64,000 nt of DNA from Acidimicrobiales bacterium (lineage in GTDB: Bacteria > Actinomycetota > Acidimicrobiia > Acidimicrobiales > MedAcidi-G1), in assembly GCA_030747595.1 (NCBI GenBank), contig JASLKK010000007.1:1-64000 (forward strand). Direction: 5' to 3'. The position numbers were made by a program, and so were the translations under genes. Every line of letters begins with the position of its first letter. Position 1 is the first letter of the stretch. The notes under the pieces were generated by a model. It was not told the origin of the DNA. It saw only the letters and a program-made list of their open reading frames with translations, and did no database searches. Below, piece after piece: positions 33,468 to 42,653 of the stretch.

Positions 33468-35070
33468 TCAGGCTGACGTGTGAAACAGGCCGTAGACCAA
33501 CGAGTCGACGAGGGCCTGCCAGGACGCCTCGATGATGTTCTCCGACACCCCGATGGTCGTCCAGGTGCGTTCACCGTTGGTGGTGTCGATGAGCACCCGG
33601 GTGACTGCAGCGGTGCCCTCACGGGTCTCCAGTACCCGGACCTTGAAATCGGTCAGGTGCAGGCGGTCCAACTGCGGATGGCGATCGGCTAGCGCTGATC
33701 GGAGTGCGGCATCTAGGGCGTTGACCGGACCGTTGCCCTCTCCGGTGGCCACCATGCGTTCGCCTTCGACATGGACCTTGACGGTGGCCTCGGTCTCGAC
33801 CTCGACAGCCACCTCGTTCCATGCCCGGCTTCCACTCCCCGACCGATGTCCGACGTCGACCGAGAACGACTCCAACTCGAAGAAGCCGTGGGACCAACCG
33901 GCTGCAGCCCGCATGAGCAATTCGAGGGAGGCGTCGGCGGCCTCAAAGTGGTAGCCGGCGTACTCCAACTCCTTGAGGGTCTCGACGATCTCGCCCAGCG
34001 TGTCACCGTCGAGCTCGATGCCCAGCTGGGTCGCCTTCAGTTCAATGGTGGACCTCCCAGACATCTCCGAGACGAGAAACCGGGTGCCGTTGCCGACCAG
34101 TTCGGGATCCACATGCTCGTAGGCGTCGCGGCGCCGGGCAATGGCGCTGGTGTGGAGTCCCGCCTTGTGGGCGAACGCGGTGGCACCCACGTAGGGCTGC
34201 TGGGGGTCGGCGGCGAAGTTCACCAGTTCAGCCACGTGGTGGGCCACCGGGGTGAGTTCGGCGAGCCGGTCGGCGCTGACGGTCTCGACGCCCATCTTGA
34301 GTGTCAGGTTGGCAATGATCGGAACCAGGTCGCAGTTGCCGACCCGTTCGCCATAGCCGTTGATGGTGCCCTGGACGTGGGTGGCACCGCCCGCCACACC
34401 AGCCAGGGCGTTGGCCACGCCACACCCGGTGTCGTTGTGGAGGTGCACGCCAACCGCGCAGTCAACGGCGGCCACCACGTCGCGAACCATGGACTCGATC
34501 CGTCCGGGTAACGAACCGCCGTTGGTGTCACACAGCACGAGGCAGTCGGCACCGGCCTCAGCGGCCCCAAGCAGGACCCGCATCGAGAACTCCGGGTCGT
34601 CGGCGTAGCCGTCGAAGAAGTGCTCGGCATCGAAAAACACCGTCCGCCCGTGGGACTTCAGGTGGCGGACCGAGTCAGCGACCATGGCCACGCCCTCGTC
34701 CAGATCGGTTCGCAGGGCCTCAGTCACGTGGTACGCCGATGCCTTGCCGACAATGCACACGACCTCAGTGCCGGCTTCGAGCAGGTTGATCAACGTGGCG
34801 TCACCGTCGGTCTTACCCCCGACCCGACGCGTGGAACCGAAGGCCACCAGCGTCGAGCGCTGGAGGTCCAGTTCGGTGCGGGCGCGCTCGAAGAACTCGA
34901 CGTCCGTGGGGTTCGCCCGGCCAGCCGCCCTCGATGTAGTGCACGCCGAGCCGGTCCAACTGCTCGGCGATGCGAAGCTTGTCGTCGACGGTCAGCGATA
35001 TGCCCTCGAGTTGAGCGCCGTCTCGCAGCGTGGTGTCATATATCTCGACTGCTTTGGGCAGCGTGGGCAT
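33468..35070 (-). pseudogene. cimA: citramalate synthase CimA, interrupted by a frameshift
   Basis: The two halves together give a complete CimA (2-isopropylmalate synthase-like). CimA condenses pyruvate and acetyl-CoA to citramalate for isoleucine. The 5' part (from ATG 35070, one base after the ilvE stop) holds DTTLRDGAQ and reads to IEGGWPG. The 3' part, in another frame, runs from about 34915 to 33468 and holds the metal motif GVHLHNDTGCG, the catalytic core and the C-terminal regulatory domain. At about 34912-34918 two bases seem missing: relatives read [18 protein letters not shown], which the sequence recovers if a GC is restored. No other stop interrupts either half. It is either a true recent mutation or a sequence error. 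Confidence 0.85.
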
Positions 35071-35071
35071 G

Positions 35072-35992
35072 TCAGGCGCCGACATGCTCGTTCCATTCCG
35101 AGTATTCGGGACGCTCCCCGCGGACTGCCTGGAAGAAGACTTCCTGAATGCGGCTGGTCATCGGACCCGGCGCTCCGATGACCCGATCGTCGACCGAACG
35201 GATAGGCACAACCTCGGCAGCCGTGCCCGACAGGAACGCCTCATCCGCGGTGTAGAGGTCGCTGCGCAGAATGTTCCCCGTGGTGTACGGGATCCCCAGA
35301 TCCTCGGCAATACGACGCACCGCGCTCTGGGTGATGCCCTCGAGTGCCCCGGCACTTGACGGGGGCGTCACGATTCCCCCGTCGCGAACAACGAACAGGT
35401 TCTCACCGGTGCATTCGGACACGTATCCCTGCGGGGATAACAGGATGGCCTCGTCGTAGCCGGCCTTGACCGCCTGAATCTTGGCCATCTGGGAGTTGAT
35501 GTAGTGGCCGACGCCCTTGGCTGCCGGCGGCATTGCGTTCGGGTCGTGGCGCTGCCACGACGAGATCATCATGTCTACGCCGTTGGCCAGGCCGTCGTCG
35601 CCCAGGTAGGTGCCCCACGGCCAGGTGGCGATCGAGACGTCGACCGTGCATGGCAGCGGGTTGAGGCCCATCTCGCCATAGCCGAGGTACACGAGCGGCC
35701 GGATGTAGCACGACTGATGGCCATTGACCCGGACAGTCTCCAGCGTTGCCTCGACCAGTTCGTCGACGGTGTACGGGATCTCCAGGAAGAGGATCTTGGC
35801 GGACCGGAAAAGTCGCTCGATGTGCTCGCGGAGGCGGAACACCGCTGGACCCCTGTCGGTCTCATACGCCCGGATGCCCTCGAACACACCGTTGCCGTAG
35901 TGCAGGGTGTGGGTGAGTACGTGGACCGTGGCATCGTCCCAGTCGACGAGCTCACCGTTCATCCAGATCTTGGACGACTTCTCGATCGGCAT
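35072..35992 (-). CDS. ilvE: branched-chain amino acid aminotransferase
   Basis: IlvE is the PLP-dependent last step of leucine, isoleucine and valine synthesis. The 306-residue protein has [16 protein letters not shown] near the N-terminus, the PLP-lysine region [17 protein letters not shown], and the class-IV signature [10 protein letters not shown]. The ATG at 35992 begins [13 protein letters not shown]. It lies 47 bases after leuB and one base before the cimA start, so leuB-ilvE-cimA forms one operon behind the attenuator at 37075-37163. Confidence 0.96.
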   Translation of the reverse strand: MPIEKSSKIWMNGELVDWDDATVHVLTHTLHYGNGVFEGIRAYETDRGPAVFRLREHIERLFRSAKILFLEIPYTVDELVEATLETVRVNGHQSCYIRPLVYLGYGEMGLNPLPCTVDVSIATWPWGTYLGDDGLANGVDMMISSWQRHDPNAMPPAAKGVGHYINSQMAKIQAVKAGYDEAILLSPQGYVSECTGENLFVVRDGGIVTPPSSAGALEGITQSAVRRIAEDLGIPYTTGNILRSDLYTADEAFLSGTAAEVVPIRSVDDRVIGAPGPMTSRIQEVFFQAVRGERPEYSEWNEHVGA

Positions 35993-36039
35993 GTCGGTTC
36001 CTCTTCTCGGTTCGGTAAGTGGCGGTCAGGCCAGCTAAT

Positions 36040-37020
36040 TCAAGCCAGCAGTCCGGCGATGGCGTCACCGATGGCCACGGTGCCCTCGACGTCGGTGGAC
36101 GGATCGGCACACGCCGCCTCGACACGGGCCGCCGCGTCGGACTCGCCAAGAAAGTCCAGCATCATGGCCCCCGACAGGATGGCCGCCTTCGGGTTGGCGA
36201 TGCCCTTTCCGGCAATGTCAGGGGCCGAACCGTGGACCGGTTCAAACATTGACGGGGATGTGCGATCGGGATTCAGATTGGCCGACGAAGCCAGCCCGAT
36301 GCCGCCCGAGACGGCACCGCCAAGGTCCGTGAGAATGTCGCCGAACAGGTTGTCAGTGACGATCACGTCGTACTGCTGGGGCGACTGCACGAAGTAGATG
36401 CAGGCCGCGTCGACGTGGTTGTAGGCCGTCTCGACGTCGGGGTATTCCTCGGCCACCTCGTTGAAGGTTCGCTCCCACAGGTCGCCGGAGAACGTGAGGA
36501 CGTTGGTCTTGTGGACCAGCGTGAGGTGTCGGCGCCGGGTCATGGCCAGGTCGAACGCGAAGCGGACCGCCCGCTCGACGCCGTGTCGGGTGTTGACCGA
36601 GCCCTGGGTGGCGATCTCGTATGGTGTGCCCTGACGAAGGAAGCCCCCCTCACCGGCGTAGGTCCCTTCGGTGTTCTCACGCACCACGCGGAAGTCGATC
36701 CCCTTGGCTGAGAGCACGAACGGACGGAGGTTGACGTACAGGTCGAGGGAGAACCGCATCTTGAGCAGAAGGCCCCGCTCGATGAGGCCCGGCGGCACCT
36801 CGGGAGTACCCACCGCTCCGAGGTACAGGGCGTCGAGCTGACGCCACTCGTCGAGGATCTCGTCAGGAAGCACGGTGCCGTCACGGCCGTAGCGGGCACC
36901 ACCGAGGTCGTAGTCAACGGTGTCGAGGGCCACGCCGGCGGCCTCGATCACCTTCAGGCCCTCGGCGATGACCTCGGGGCCGATGCCGTCGCCACCGATG
37001 ATGCCGATGCGGTGCGCCAT
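36040..37020 (-). CDS. leuB: 3-isopropylmalate dehydrogenase
   Basis: LeuB oxidatively decarboxylates 3-isopropylmalate for leucine and can also act on methylmalate in the citramalate route to isoleucine. The 326-residue protein has GDGIGPEV near residue 9, [14 protein letters not shown], and the dehydrogenase signature [13 protein letters not shown]. An ATG at 37020 preceded by GGAG/AGGAG was chosen over a TTG at 37029, which would overlap the ribosome site. The operon partner genes and the isoleucine-rich leader point to control by isoleucine or valine supply. Confidence 0.95.
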   Translation of the reverse strand: MAHRIGIIGGDGIGPEVIAEGLKVIEAAGVALDTVDYDLGGARYGRDGTVLPDEILDEWRQLDALYLGAVGTPEVPPGLIERGLLLKMRFSLDLYVNLRPFVLSAKGIDFRVVRENTEGTYAGEGGFLRQGTPYEIATQGSVNTRHGVERAVRFAFDLAMTRRRHLTLVHKTNVLTFSGDLWERTFNEVAEEYPDVETAYNHVDAACIYFVQSPQQYDVIVTDNLFGDILTDLGGAVSGGIGLASSANLNPDRTSPSMFEPVHGSAPDIAGKGIANPKAAILSGAMMLDFLGESDAAARVEAACADPSTDVEGTVAIGDAIAGLLA

Positions 37021-37074
37021 GGTCTCCAACTCCTACGGAATTCTTGGGATGTATCGGGAAGCGGGCAGGGAACT

Positions 37075-37100
37075 AAAAAACCGCCCACCAAGGTGGACGG
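37075..37100 (-). terminator. attenuator terminator upstream of leuB
   Basis: On the minus strand CCGTCCAC and GTGGGCGG pair around a CTTG tetraloop (37081-37100) with one G-U, and six T residues follow directly (37075-37080). This is a textbook intrinsic terminator. It lies 55 bases before the leuB start, inside the leader, so it can act only as a conditional stop. Confidence 0.85.
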
Positions 37101-37105
37101 TCAGG

Positions 37106-37128
37106 GCGCACACCAGAGCGGTGTGCGC
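37106..37128 (-). promoter_or_regulatory. leader hairpin preceding the attenuator
   Basis: GCGCACACC and GGTGTGCGC are perfect 9-bp arms around a 5-base loop. The 5' arm begins at the last base of the leader-peptide stop codon, so a terminating ribosome would cover it. Seven of eight bases of this arm (CGCACACC) can also pair with the 3' arm of the terminator (GGTGGGCG), a possible antiterminator. How the forms are switched is not certain. Confidence 0.7.
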
Positions 37129-37163
37129 TAACGAATGATGATTACCCGGGGTCGATCGTTCAC
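37128..37163 (-). CDS. Ile/Val-rich leader peptide of the leuB operon
   Basis: A GTG at 37163 opens an 11-codon frame ending in TAG: M-N-D-R-P-R-V-I-I-I-R. It holds one Val and three consecutive Ile codons directly before the hairpin and terminator, the classic arrangement of a ribosome-mediated attenuator. An in-frame GTG at 37169 would add two residues. No ribosome-binding site precedes it, but a -10-like box ends about eight bases upstream, so the transcript may be leaderless. Confidence 0.75.
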   Translation of the reverse strand: MNDRPRVIIIR

Positions 37164-37170
37164 GGCCACA

Positions 37171-37201
37171 AGTGTACCGCTCCGGTGTCGCAGCAGGTCA
37201 A
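37171..37201 (-). promoter_or_regulatory. promoter of the leuB leader
   Basis: On the minus strand TTGACC (37196-37201) and TACACT (37171-37176) resemble -35 and -10 boxes with a 19-base spacer, slightly long. The predicted start point falls at or next to the GTG of the leader peptide. The divergent greA gene starts 73 bases away on the other strand. Confidence 0.55.
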
Positions 37202-37273
37202 ACGGGTATCGCCGGAGAAAGCCGTCCTAGAGATCGCCACTAGTGTTCGCGTCCCCGTGGCTACCCTCGTGGG

Positions 37274-37747
37274 ATGGCCGATGCGCACCAGCTTTCCCAG
37301 GAGACCTACGACCGGCTCGCCGCCGAGTTCGAGGACCTCACCACACGCGGGCGGATTGACATCGCCCGCAAGATCGAAACGGCCCGCGAGCTCGGCGACC
37401 TCTCTGAGAACGGCGACTACCACGCCGCCAAGGAGGAGCAGGGAAAGATGGAGGGCCGGATTCTCCATCTCGAGAGCATCCTCGAGAAGGCCGAGATCGT
37501 CGAACTTTCGACTGGCAGCGTCGACGTGGTGGCCCCGGGCACCATCGTGGCCGTCGTCTACGAGGGTGACGACGAGCCCGAGCGAATGCTCGTCGGATCG
37601 ATCGAGGAGCAGCGCGACGACGTGCTCGTTGTCTCACCGGGGTCTCCGCTGGGTGCTGCCCTGCTGGGCTCAGCGGTGGGCGACACCGTCTCGTTCGAGG
37701 CACCGGGCGGCATGTTGGCCGTCAAGGTCGTCGCCATCGAGCGATGA
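37274..37747 (+). CDS. greA: transcription elongation factor GreA
   Basis: GreA reactivates backtracked RNA polymerase by stimulating transcript cleavage. The 157-residue protein has the N-terminal coiled coil with the acidic tip GDLSENGDYHAAKEEQ and a C-terminal FKBP-like domain containing DTVSFEAPGG. The ATG at 37274 gives the standard N-terminus. Its stop overlaps the start of the hydrolase gene (ATGA). Confidence 0.96.
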   Translation: MADAHQLSQETYDRLAAEFEDLTTRGRIDIARKIETARELGDLSENGDYHAAKEEQGKMEGRILHLESILEKAEIVELSTGSVDVVAPGTIVAVVYEGDDEPERMLVGSIEEQRDDVLVVSPGSPLGAALLGSAVGDTVSFEAPGGMLAVKVVAIER

Positions 37748-38667
37748 CCAGCGTATTCGCTGGTGATCCGACGGTCGCCGCACCACCGTGGCGGCGTATC
37801 GAACTTCCCGAACTCGGCCCCATCGAGGTACGCGACTCGGGACCCCTCCGCGGCTCCGGCAATGGTTCTGCCGACGGGCCGACCATCCTGTTGCTCCACG
37901 GCTGGACGGCCAGCACCGACCTCAACTGGTGTCGCACCTACGAGCCTCTTGTCCGATGGCGGAACGGGCAGATCCGGATCGTCACGTGGGACCACCGGGC
38001 CCACGGAGCCCGGGGACTTCGCACCGGCACCACTACACGGATCGATGACATGGCTGACGACACGGCCGCCATCGCTGGTGCGTTGGGGATCGAGCGAGCG
38101 ATAGTCGTCGGCTACTCGATGGGCGGAGCCGTTGCCCAGGCCACCTGGCGACGCCACCCCGACCTGGTGGCTGGTCTCGTCCTGGGCGCCACCGCGGCGA
38201 GATTCGGCGTCGGCGACCGACAGCGACAGGACTTCGCCCTGATGGACCGGGGCATCGGTCCGGCGCGACTGTTGGAGTCCGTGGGCTGTGGTGCTCTGGC
38301 GTGGCGGGTCGCCCGCTGGTTCAGCGAACGTCATGTCGGTCGCACTGCGACCGAAGACGCCTCATTTGATGACTGGGCATGGAGAGAGACCCGGGCCGGC
38401 GTGTTGTCCCGGGTGCTGACCGCCGGAAACGACCTCGGCGGGTTCGACGCCACCGAGTGGCTCTGCAAGGTTGACGTGCCCCACGCCGTTCTGGTCTGCA
38501 ACGACGATGACATCGTGCCGACGGTTCGCCAGCGTGAGTTGGTCGACGCTCTCCCGGCACCCTTCGTCCACGAGATGGCCACCGGTCACACGGCCTGCGT
38601 GTTGCGACCCGACCTATTCGTCCCTGCTCTGACCGCCGCCCTCGACGAGGTCACGGCAGTCCGCTAA
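37744..38667 (+). CDS. alpha/beta-fold hydrolase
   Basis: The 307-residue protein has the oxyanion motif LLLHGWTAS at about 49-57, the nucleophile elbow VVGYSMGGAV with Ser125, and a C-terminal His in MATGHTACVL. A cap region lies between about 155 and 230. The substrate is unknown. It is translationally coupled to greA by an ATGA overlap and ends one base short of the convergent gene's stop. Confidence 0.87.
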   Translation: MTSVFAGDPTVAAPPWRRIELPELGPIEVRDSGPLRGSGNGSADGPTILLLHGWTASTDLNWCRTYEPLVRWRNGQIRIVTWDHRAHGARGLRTGTTTRIDDMADDTAAIAGALGIERAIVVGYSMGGAVAQATWRRHPDLVAGLVLGATAARFGVGDRQRQDFALMDRGIGPARLLESVGCGALAWRVARWFSERHVGRTATEDASFDDWAWRETRAGVLSRVLTAGNDLGGFDATEWLCKVDVPHAVLVCNDDDIVPTVRQRELVDALPAPFVHEMATGHTACVLRPDLFVPALTAALDEVTAVR

Positions 38668-38668
38668 G

Positions 38669-40147
38669 TCAGGAGAACCGGCGTTGGCAGCCGTCTCCCG
38701 CCCACATCAGCAGCACCCGTCCCGAGTCGGTGGTGTTGCCCACCGCACCGAGAACTCCGTCGCCCAGGTTGGGTTCGGTGTTGAACCAGCCAGCCGGATC
38801 ACGCTCAGATGGTTGTTCGAGGGACATGCCGGCTCCGTGGGCGGCCCGCAGATCCGCCACCGTGGAGCCGATGCCGATGCGCTCCAGGGTCCACCACGAC
38901 GTCTGGGTGGAGTCGGGACCGTTGAGGTACCACTGGACCAACCTTCCCGGGTCGTCGACCGAGCCGCGGGCCAGGACAATCTCAAGGCCGCCCCAACCCA
39001 GTCGACGGACTTCGGCCGCGGCGCAAGTTTCGTCGGCACCCCAGCCACTGTCCCCGATCGCTTCACCCAGTGCGCCCGACACCAGGGTGAGCGCCGTCCC
39101 GGCGTCGTCTCCAAAGCCGACCAGCACTTCGTAATCGGTCGTGGCGTCCACTGTCAGTCCGACGCCGGACAACGTCACCGTGCCAAGACGGGGGGCCTCG
39201 GTCGTCGTCGGCGATTCGGAACTGCCGGTCTCGTCGTCAGCTTCGATTCCGGCTCCCTGATCGGCTTCTGGGCGACCGTCAGAGTCGGGGTCCGCGTCCG
39301 TCTCAGCCGGCAAGGTCGTCGCCGAGGCGGATGTGTCTCCATCGGAGGCATCCCCGAGGGTGGTCGGGGGAACCGTCGCCAACGGTTCGACGGTGGACGC
39401 AACGGTCGGAGGAACCGTTTCCGACGGCACGGTTGTGGGTGCGACAGTCGACTGTGGAGTAGCCGAAGCAGGGACCGTGGTGGTCGCCGTCGCGAGCGGC
39501 GGGGCAATGGGCTGCTCGTCTGGCTGCAGCACGAGAATCACTCCGAGCACCACAAGAGCCACCACAACGACAGCCGAGACCAGCGGGAGCGAGACCCCAC
39601 GACGACGCCCGGCCGGTCCACCGTCTTCCTCAAAAACGGTGCGCGGGCCGACGGCCACCACCGACGGCGCCGAGGGGGGCCGGTCCGGCCTGGAATCGCC
39701 CCCAAGGTCAGCGCGGGTCACGATCGGCTTGGGCCCGGTCGGAGCATCACCGCTCCGCTTCCAAAAAACTCCACCAAGCACCGGTGCCAGGTCACTACTC
39801 ACACCCCGTGGCCCATGGGCGGCCAACGCCGCTACGGCTCGCATCTCGTCGAGCACGGTCGGCTCGGGAACCCGGGCCCGTCGAGCCGCCTCGGTCAGGA
39901 CCGGATCAATGGCACCGGCGCTGTCTGCCCGCACCAGCACCAGTTCGTCGGGCACGGCATCGACAATGCGAACGCACCGGGCGTGGGCATCGACCAACAG
40001 CGCTACTAGGCCCCGCCCGTCAGTGGGGTCGGGAGCCTGGACCGATGCCCGATCGTCTGCGAGAGCCAGTACGTCGATCCGGCCGTCGACAGAGACCGCG
40101 GCGTGCACTGCCGTGGCACCGAGGTGAAGTGAGAGGACGGTCGGCAT
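38669..40147 (-). CDS. Hsp70-like N-terminal fragment fused to membrane-anchored extracellular domain
   Basis: I do not recognise the whole 492-residue protein. Residues 1-130 recall an Hsp70-type ATPase lobe: SLHLGATAVHAAV resembles the phosphate-binding start, and EMRAVAALAAHGP resembles the EPxAAALAYG helix, but the lobe is truncated. One transmembrane segment (about 190-208) follows a basic stretch. A Pro/Thr/Ser-rich linker (about 213-315) leads to an extracellular domain of about 175 residues ending GDGCQRRFS. The product spans the membrane once, with the C-terminus outside. The linker is low complexity, a likely surface or wall spacer. Confidence 0.7.
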   Translation of the reverse strand: MPTVLSLHLGATAVHAAVSVDGRIDVLALADDRASVQAPDPTDGRGLVALLVDAHARCVRIVDAVPDELVLVRADSAGAIDPVLTEAARRARVPEPTVLDEMRAVAALAAHGPRGVSSDLAPVLGGVFWKRSGDAPTGPKPIVTRADLGGDSRPDRPPSAPSVVAVGPRTVFEEDGGPAGRRRGVSLPLVSAVVVVALVVLGVILVLQPDEQPIAPPLATATTTVPASATPQSTVAPTTVPSETVPPTVASTVEPLATVPPTTLGDASDGDTSASATTLPAETDADPDSDGRPEADQGAGIEADDETGSSESPTTTEAPRLGTVTLSGVGLTVDATTDYEVLVGFGDDAGTALTLVSGALGEAIGDSGWGADETCAAAEVRRLGWGGLEIVLARGSVDDPGRLVQWYLNGPDSTQTSWWTLERIGIGSTVADLRAAHGAGMSLEQPSERDPAGWFNTEPNLGDGVLGAVGNTTDSGRVLLMWAGDGCQRRFS

Positions 40148-40260
40148 CAGTGGAAACGAGTCGGGGAACCGGTCGACGACGAAGGGCTAGGGATCCGGTC
40201 CGACCCTACGACGCCCGACACGGCCACCGGGGCCACCGGGGCTGATCGGACCCGTTCCCC

Positions 40261-40286
40261 ATCTGCTCATTCCTCATGAATCAGAT
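40261..40286. promoter_or_regulatory. nested inverted repeat, possible LysR operator
   Basis: The sequence has outer arms ATCTG and CAGAT with inner arms ATTC and GAAT around CTCAT, and contains a TTC-N5-GAA core that fits the T-N11-A LysR box. It lies about 50 bases upstream of the LysR start and in the divergent region, where LysR proteins usually bind their own promoter. Confidence 0.4.
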
Positions 40287-40335
40287 CACTCATCGATGGC
40301 GCGGATGCATCTCGACCGTGGCATCCTCATTAGTG

Positions 40336-41253
40336 ATGGACCTTCGCCAACTCGGCCACCTGCTGGCCGTCGTCGAGCACCGCAGCTTCTCGGCGGCCGC
40401 CCGCGCCCTCCACACCGTCCAGTCCAACGTCTCGACCCACGTGGCCAAACTCGAGAAGGAACTGGGCACCGTCCTCATCGACCGGCACTCCATGCAACCC
40501 ACCGCCGAAGGCCTGGCAGTCGTCGAACGAGCCCGACGGATACGGACTGAACTACAGGCCATTCAGGACGACATCATTTCGATGCGCCACGAGGTTGCAG
40601 GCGAGGTTCGCATCGGTTGCATCGGCACCACCGGCCGCTGGATGGCCACTCCCCTGCTAGGCGAACTCTCCGACCGCCACCCGGCGTTGCGACCGGTACT
40701 GGTCGACGCCACGACCACCTCCCTTGCCCCTCGTGTACTCAATGGCGATCTGGACATGGCCGTGGTCAACACACCGGTCGTGGAGGCCGGTCTGGAGACC
40801 GAGCCGTTGTTCGACGAGGAACGAATCGTTGTGGCCCCCGGCGATCACCCCTTGGCCGGAGCGGGCACCATCGACGTGGCCACGCTGGCCGAGCACCGGG
40901 TCATGCTCACCCCACAGGGCACCACCTTCCGTGATGCCATCGACCGGGAACTCGAAGCCGTGGGCCTACGTCTCCAGGCGGCTGCCGAGGTCGACGGGCT
41001 CCGACTGCTGGCCTCGCTGGCCTACCAGGGCTATGCCCCAGCCCTCCTCCCGGCTAGCGCCGTGTCGGGCTACCCGGAGGGCGGCTGGTCGCTGGTACAC
41101 GTCGAGGGACTGGCCCGTCGGTCCGTGGGGCTGGTCCGCAACCGACGCACCACGCCGTCCATGCCGGTGCTAGCTACCCGGGATGTCCTGCGTGACGTGA
41201 TCCGCGAGATCGCCCCCCACCAGCCCGGAATCCATGTCACGCTGGAGCCATGA
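40336..41253 (+). CDS. LysR-family transcriptional regulator
   Basis: The 305-residue protein has an N-terminal winged helix-turn-helix (residues 1-60: RQLGHLLAVVEHRSFSAAARALHTVQSNVSTHVAKLE, seen as SFSAAARALHTVQSNVS) and a substrate-binding domain from about 90 to 290. The effector is unknown. The ATG at 40336 starts MDLRQLGHLL; a 20-residue upstream extension was rejected. The stop overlaps the start of the carboxyltransferase gene (ATGA), so the regulator is co-translated with its likely target. Confidence 0.92.
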   Translation: MDLRQLGHLLAVVEHRSFSAAARALHTVQSNVSTHVAKLEKELGTVLIDRHSMQPTAEGLAVVERARRIRTELQAIQDDIISMRHEVAGEVRIGCIGTTGRWMATPLLGELSDRHPALRPVLVDATTTSLAPRVLNGDLDMAVVNTPVVEAGLETEPLFDEERIVVAPGDHPLAGAGTIDVATLAEHRVMLTPQGTTFRDAIDRELEAVGLRLQAAAEVDGLRLLASLAYQGYAPALLPASAVSGYPEGGWSLVHVEGLARRSVGLVRNRRTTPSMPVLATRDVLRDVIREIAPHQPGIHVTLEP

Positions 41254-42653
41254 GCAACACCGCTGCGACGTCGACCGACGGCGGACCCTCAGAGTCATCG
41301 CATCCCGCGGGGCCCGGTGGCCTGGCGCTACGGAGTCGCACCGGCGGTTCGGTGGCGTTCGGGGTCCGGGATCTGGGCGGGCGTCGGGTGCTGGCCGTGG
41401 AGATCGCCGGCGAGAACCGGGGCGCCCTACGACCGGCTGACGGCGAGAACCTGGCCATCGCGGCTCGAACGGCACGCGAAAAGCGGATACCGCTGGTCTG
41501 CTTCGTGGCCTCCAGCGGCGCGGCCATCGGGGAAGGCGTTGGGGCGGTCCACGGTTGGGGTACCGCGGCCCGAGAGTTCGTGGCCAACTCCGGAATCGTG
41601 CCCACTATCTTCTGCGTGACCGGACCGACGGTGTCCGGTCCGGCCCTCCTGCTGGGCCTGGCCGACCTTGTAGTCATGGTCGACGACTCCTACGCGTTCG
41701 TCAGTGGCCCGTCCATGGTCCGACAATTCACCGGCGAGGACCTCTCCAACGAGGGCCTCGGCGGTTCCTCCATGCACGCCGGCACCTCGGGCGTAGCCCA
41801 TTTCACGGTGACCGACCGAGCCGAGGCCGACGACCTGATCGCCGAGTTGCTGGGCTACCTGCCCGACCACGCCGACGTCACCCCCACTGGCTGGCCCTGT
41901 TCCGACCCGACCGATCGATCCACGCCGGAGGCCGGTGAACTCATCCCGGACACGCCCACCGGCAGCTACGACGTCCGCGACGTCCTGGCTGCCGTGGTCG
42001 ACGACGGCCACATTCTCGAACCGCGGTCCGGTTGGGCCACCAATCTGGTAACGGCGTTCGCCACTATTGGCGGTCGTCCCATTGGGCTGGTGGCCAACCA
42101 ACCCCAGTCGATGGCCGGCACCCTGGATATTCCGGCGTCCCAGAAAGGCGGCCGGTTCGTGGCCTTCTGCGACGCGTTCAACCTGCCGTTGGTGACCTTC
42201 GTCGACACATCGGGCTTCTACCCCGGCAAGGACCTGGAGTGGCGGGGCATGATCCGCTACGGCGCCCAAATGGCGTTCGCCTACGCCCGGGCCACCGTGC
42301 CCAGGGTGTGCGTGACGCTCCGCAAGTCCTACGGCGGCGCCTACATCGTCATGGACTCCCGTTACATGGGCAACGACCTGATGCTGGCCTGGCCATCGGC
42401 CGAGATCGCCGTCATGGGTGCCAAGGGCGCCGTGGAGATCCTCCACCGCAAGGCCACCGAGGACGAGCGGTCCGACCTTGTAGCGGCCTACGAGGACCGA
42501 CTTCTCAACCCGTACATCGCTGCCGAACGAGGCTCAGTGGACCGCGTCATCGAACCAGCGGACACCCGTGCCGAACTGGCTGCCGCCCTCGAGGTCCTCT
42601 CGGGCAAGCGGGAGCGGCTTCCCCGACGCCGCCACGACAACACGCCCCTCTGA
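41250..42653 (+). CDS. acyl-CoA carboxylase carboxyltransferase subunit
   Basis: The 467-residue protein has the two-lobed carboxyltransferase fold. N-lobe GPTVSGPALLLGLADLVVMV and C-lobe FVDTSGFYPGKDLEWRGMIRYGAQMAFAY, seen as FVDTSGFYPG, plus LRKSYGGAYIVMDSRYMG, are typical of the propionyl/acetyl-CoA carboxylase beta family. It is about 50 residues shorter than standard PccB. It transfers carboxyl groups from biotin to an acyl-CoA. No biotin-carboxylase subunit is in the window, so a distant alpha subunit must supply it. It is coupled to the LysR gene. Confidence 0.87.
   Translation: MSNTAATSTDGGPSESSHPAGPGGLALRSRTGGSVAFGVRDLGGRRVLAVEIAGENRGALRPADGENLAIAARTAREKRIPLVCFVASSGAAIGEGVGAVHGWGTAAREFVANSGIVPTIFCVTGPTVSGPALLLGLADLVVMVDDSYAFVSGPSMVRQFTGEDLSNEGLGGSSMHAGTSGVAHFTVTDRAEADDLIAELLGYLPDHADVTPTGWPCSDPTDRSTPEAGELIPDTPTGSYDVRDVLAAVVDDGHILEPRSGWATNLVTAFATIGGRPIGLVANQPQSMAGTLDIPASQKGGRFVAFCDAFNLPLVTFVDTSGFYPGKDLEWRGMIRYGAQMAFAYARATVPRVCVTLRKSYGGAYIVMDSRYMGNDLMLAWPSAEIAVMGAKGAVEILHRKATEDERSDLVAAYEDRLLNPYIAAERGSVDRVIEPADTRAELAAALEVLSGKRERLPRRRHDNTPL

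Noticed and set aside
34813-35085. A separate 90-residue gene upstream of the main cimA frame
   Set aside because: Its first 58 residues are the N-terminus of CimA and the rest is frameshifted; it is the 5' half of cimA.
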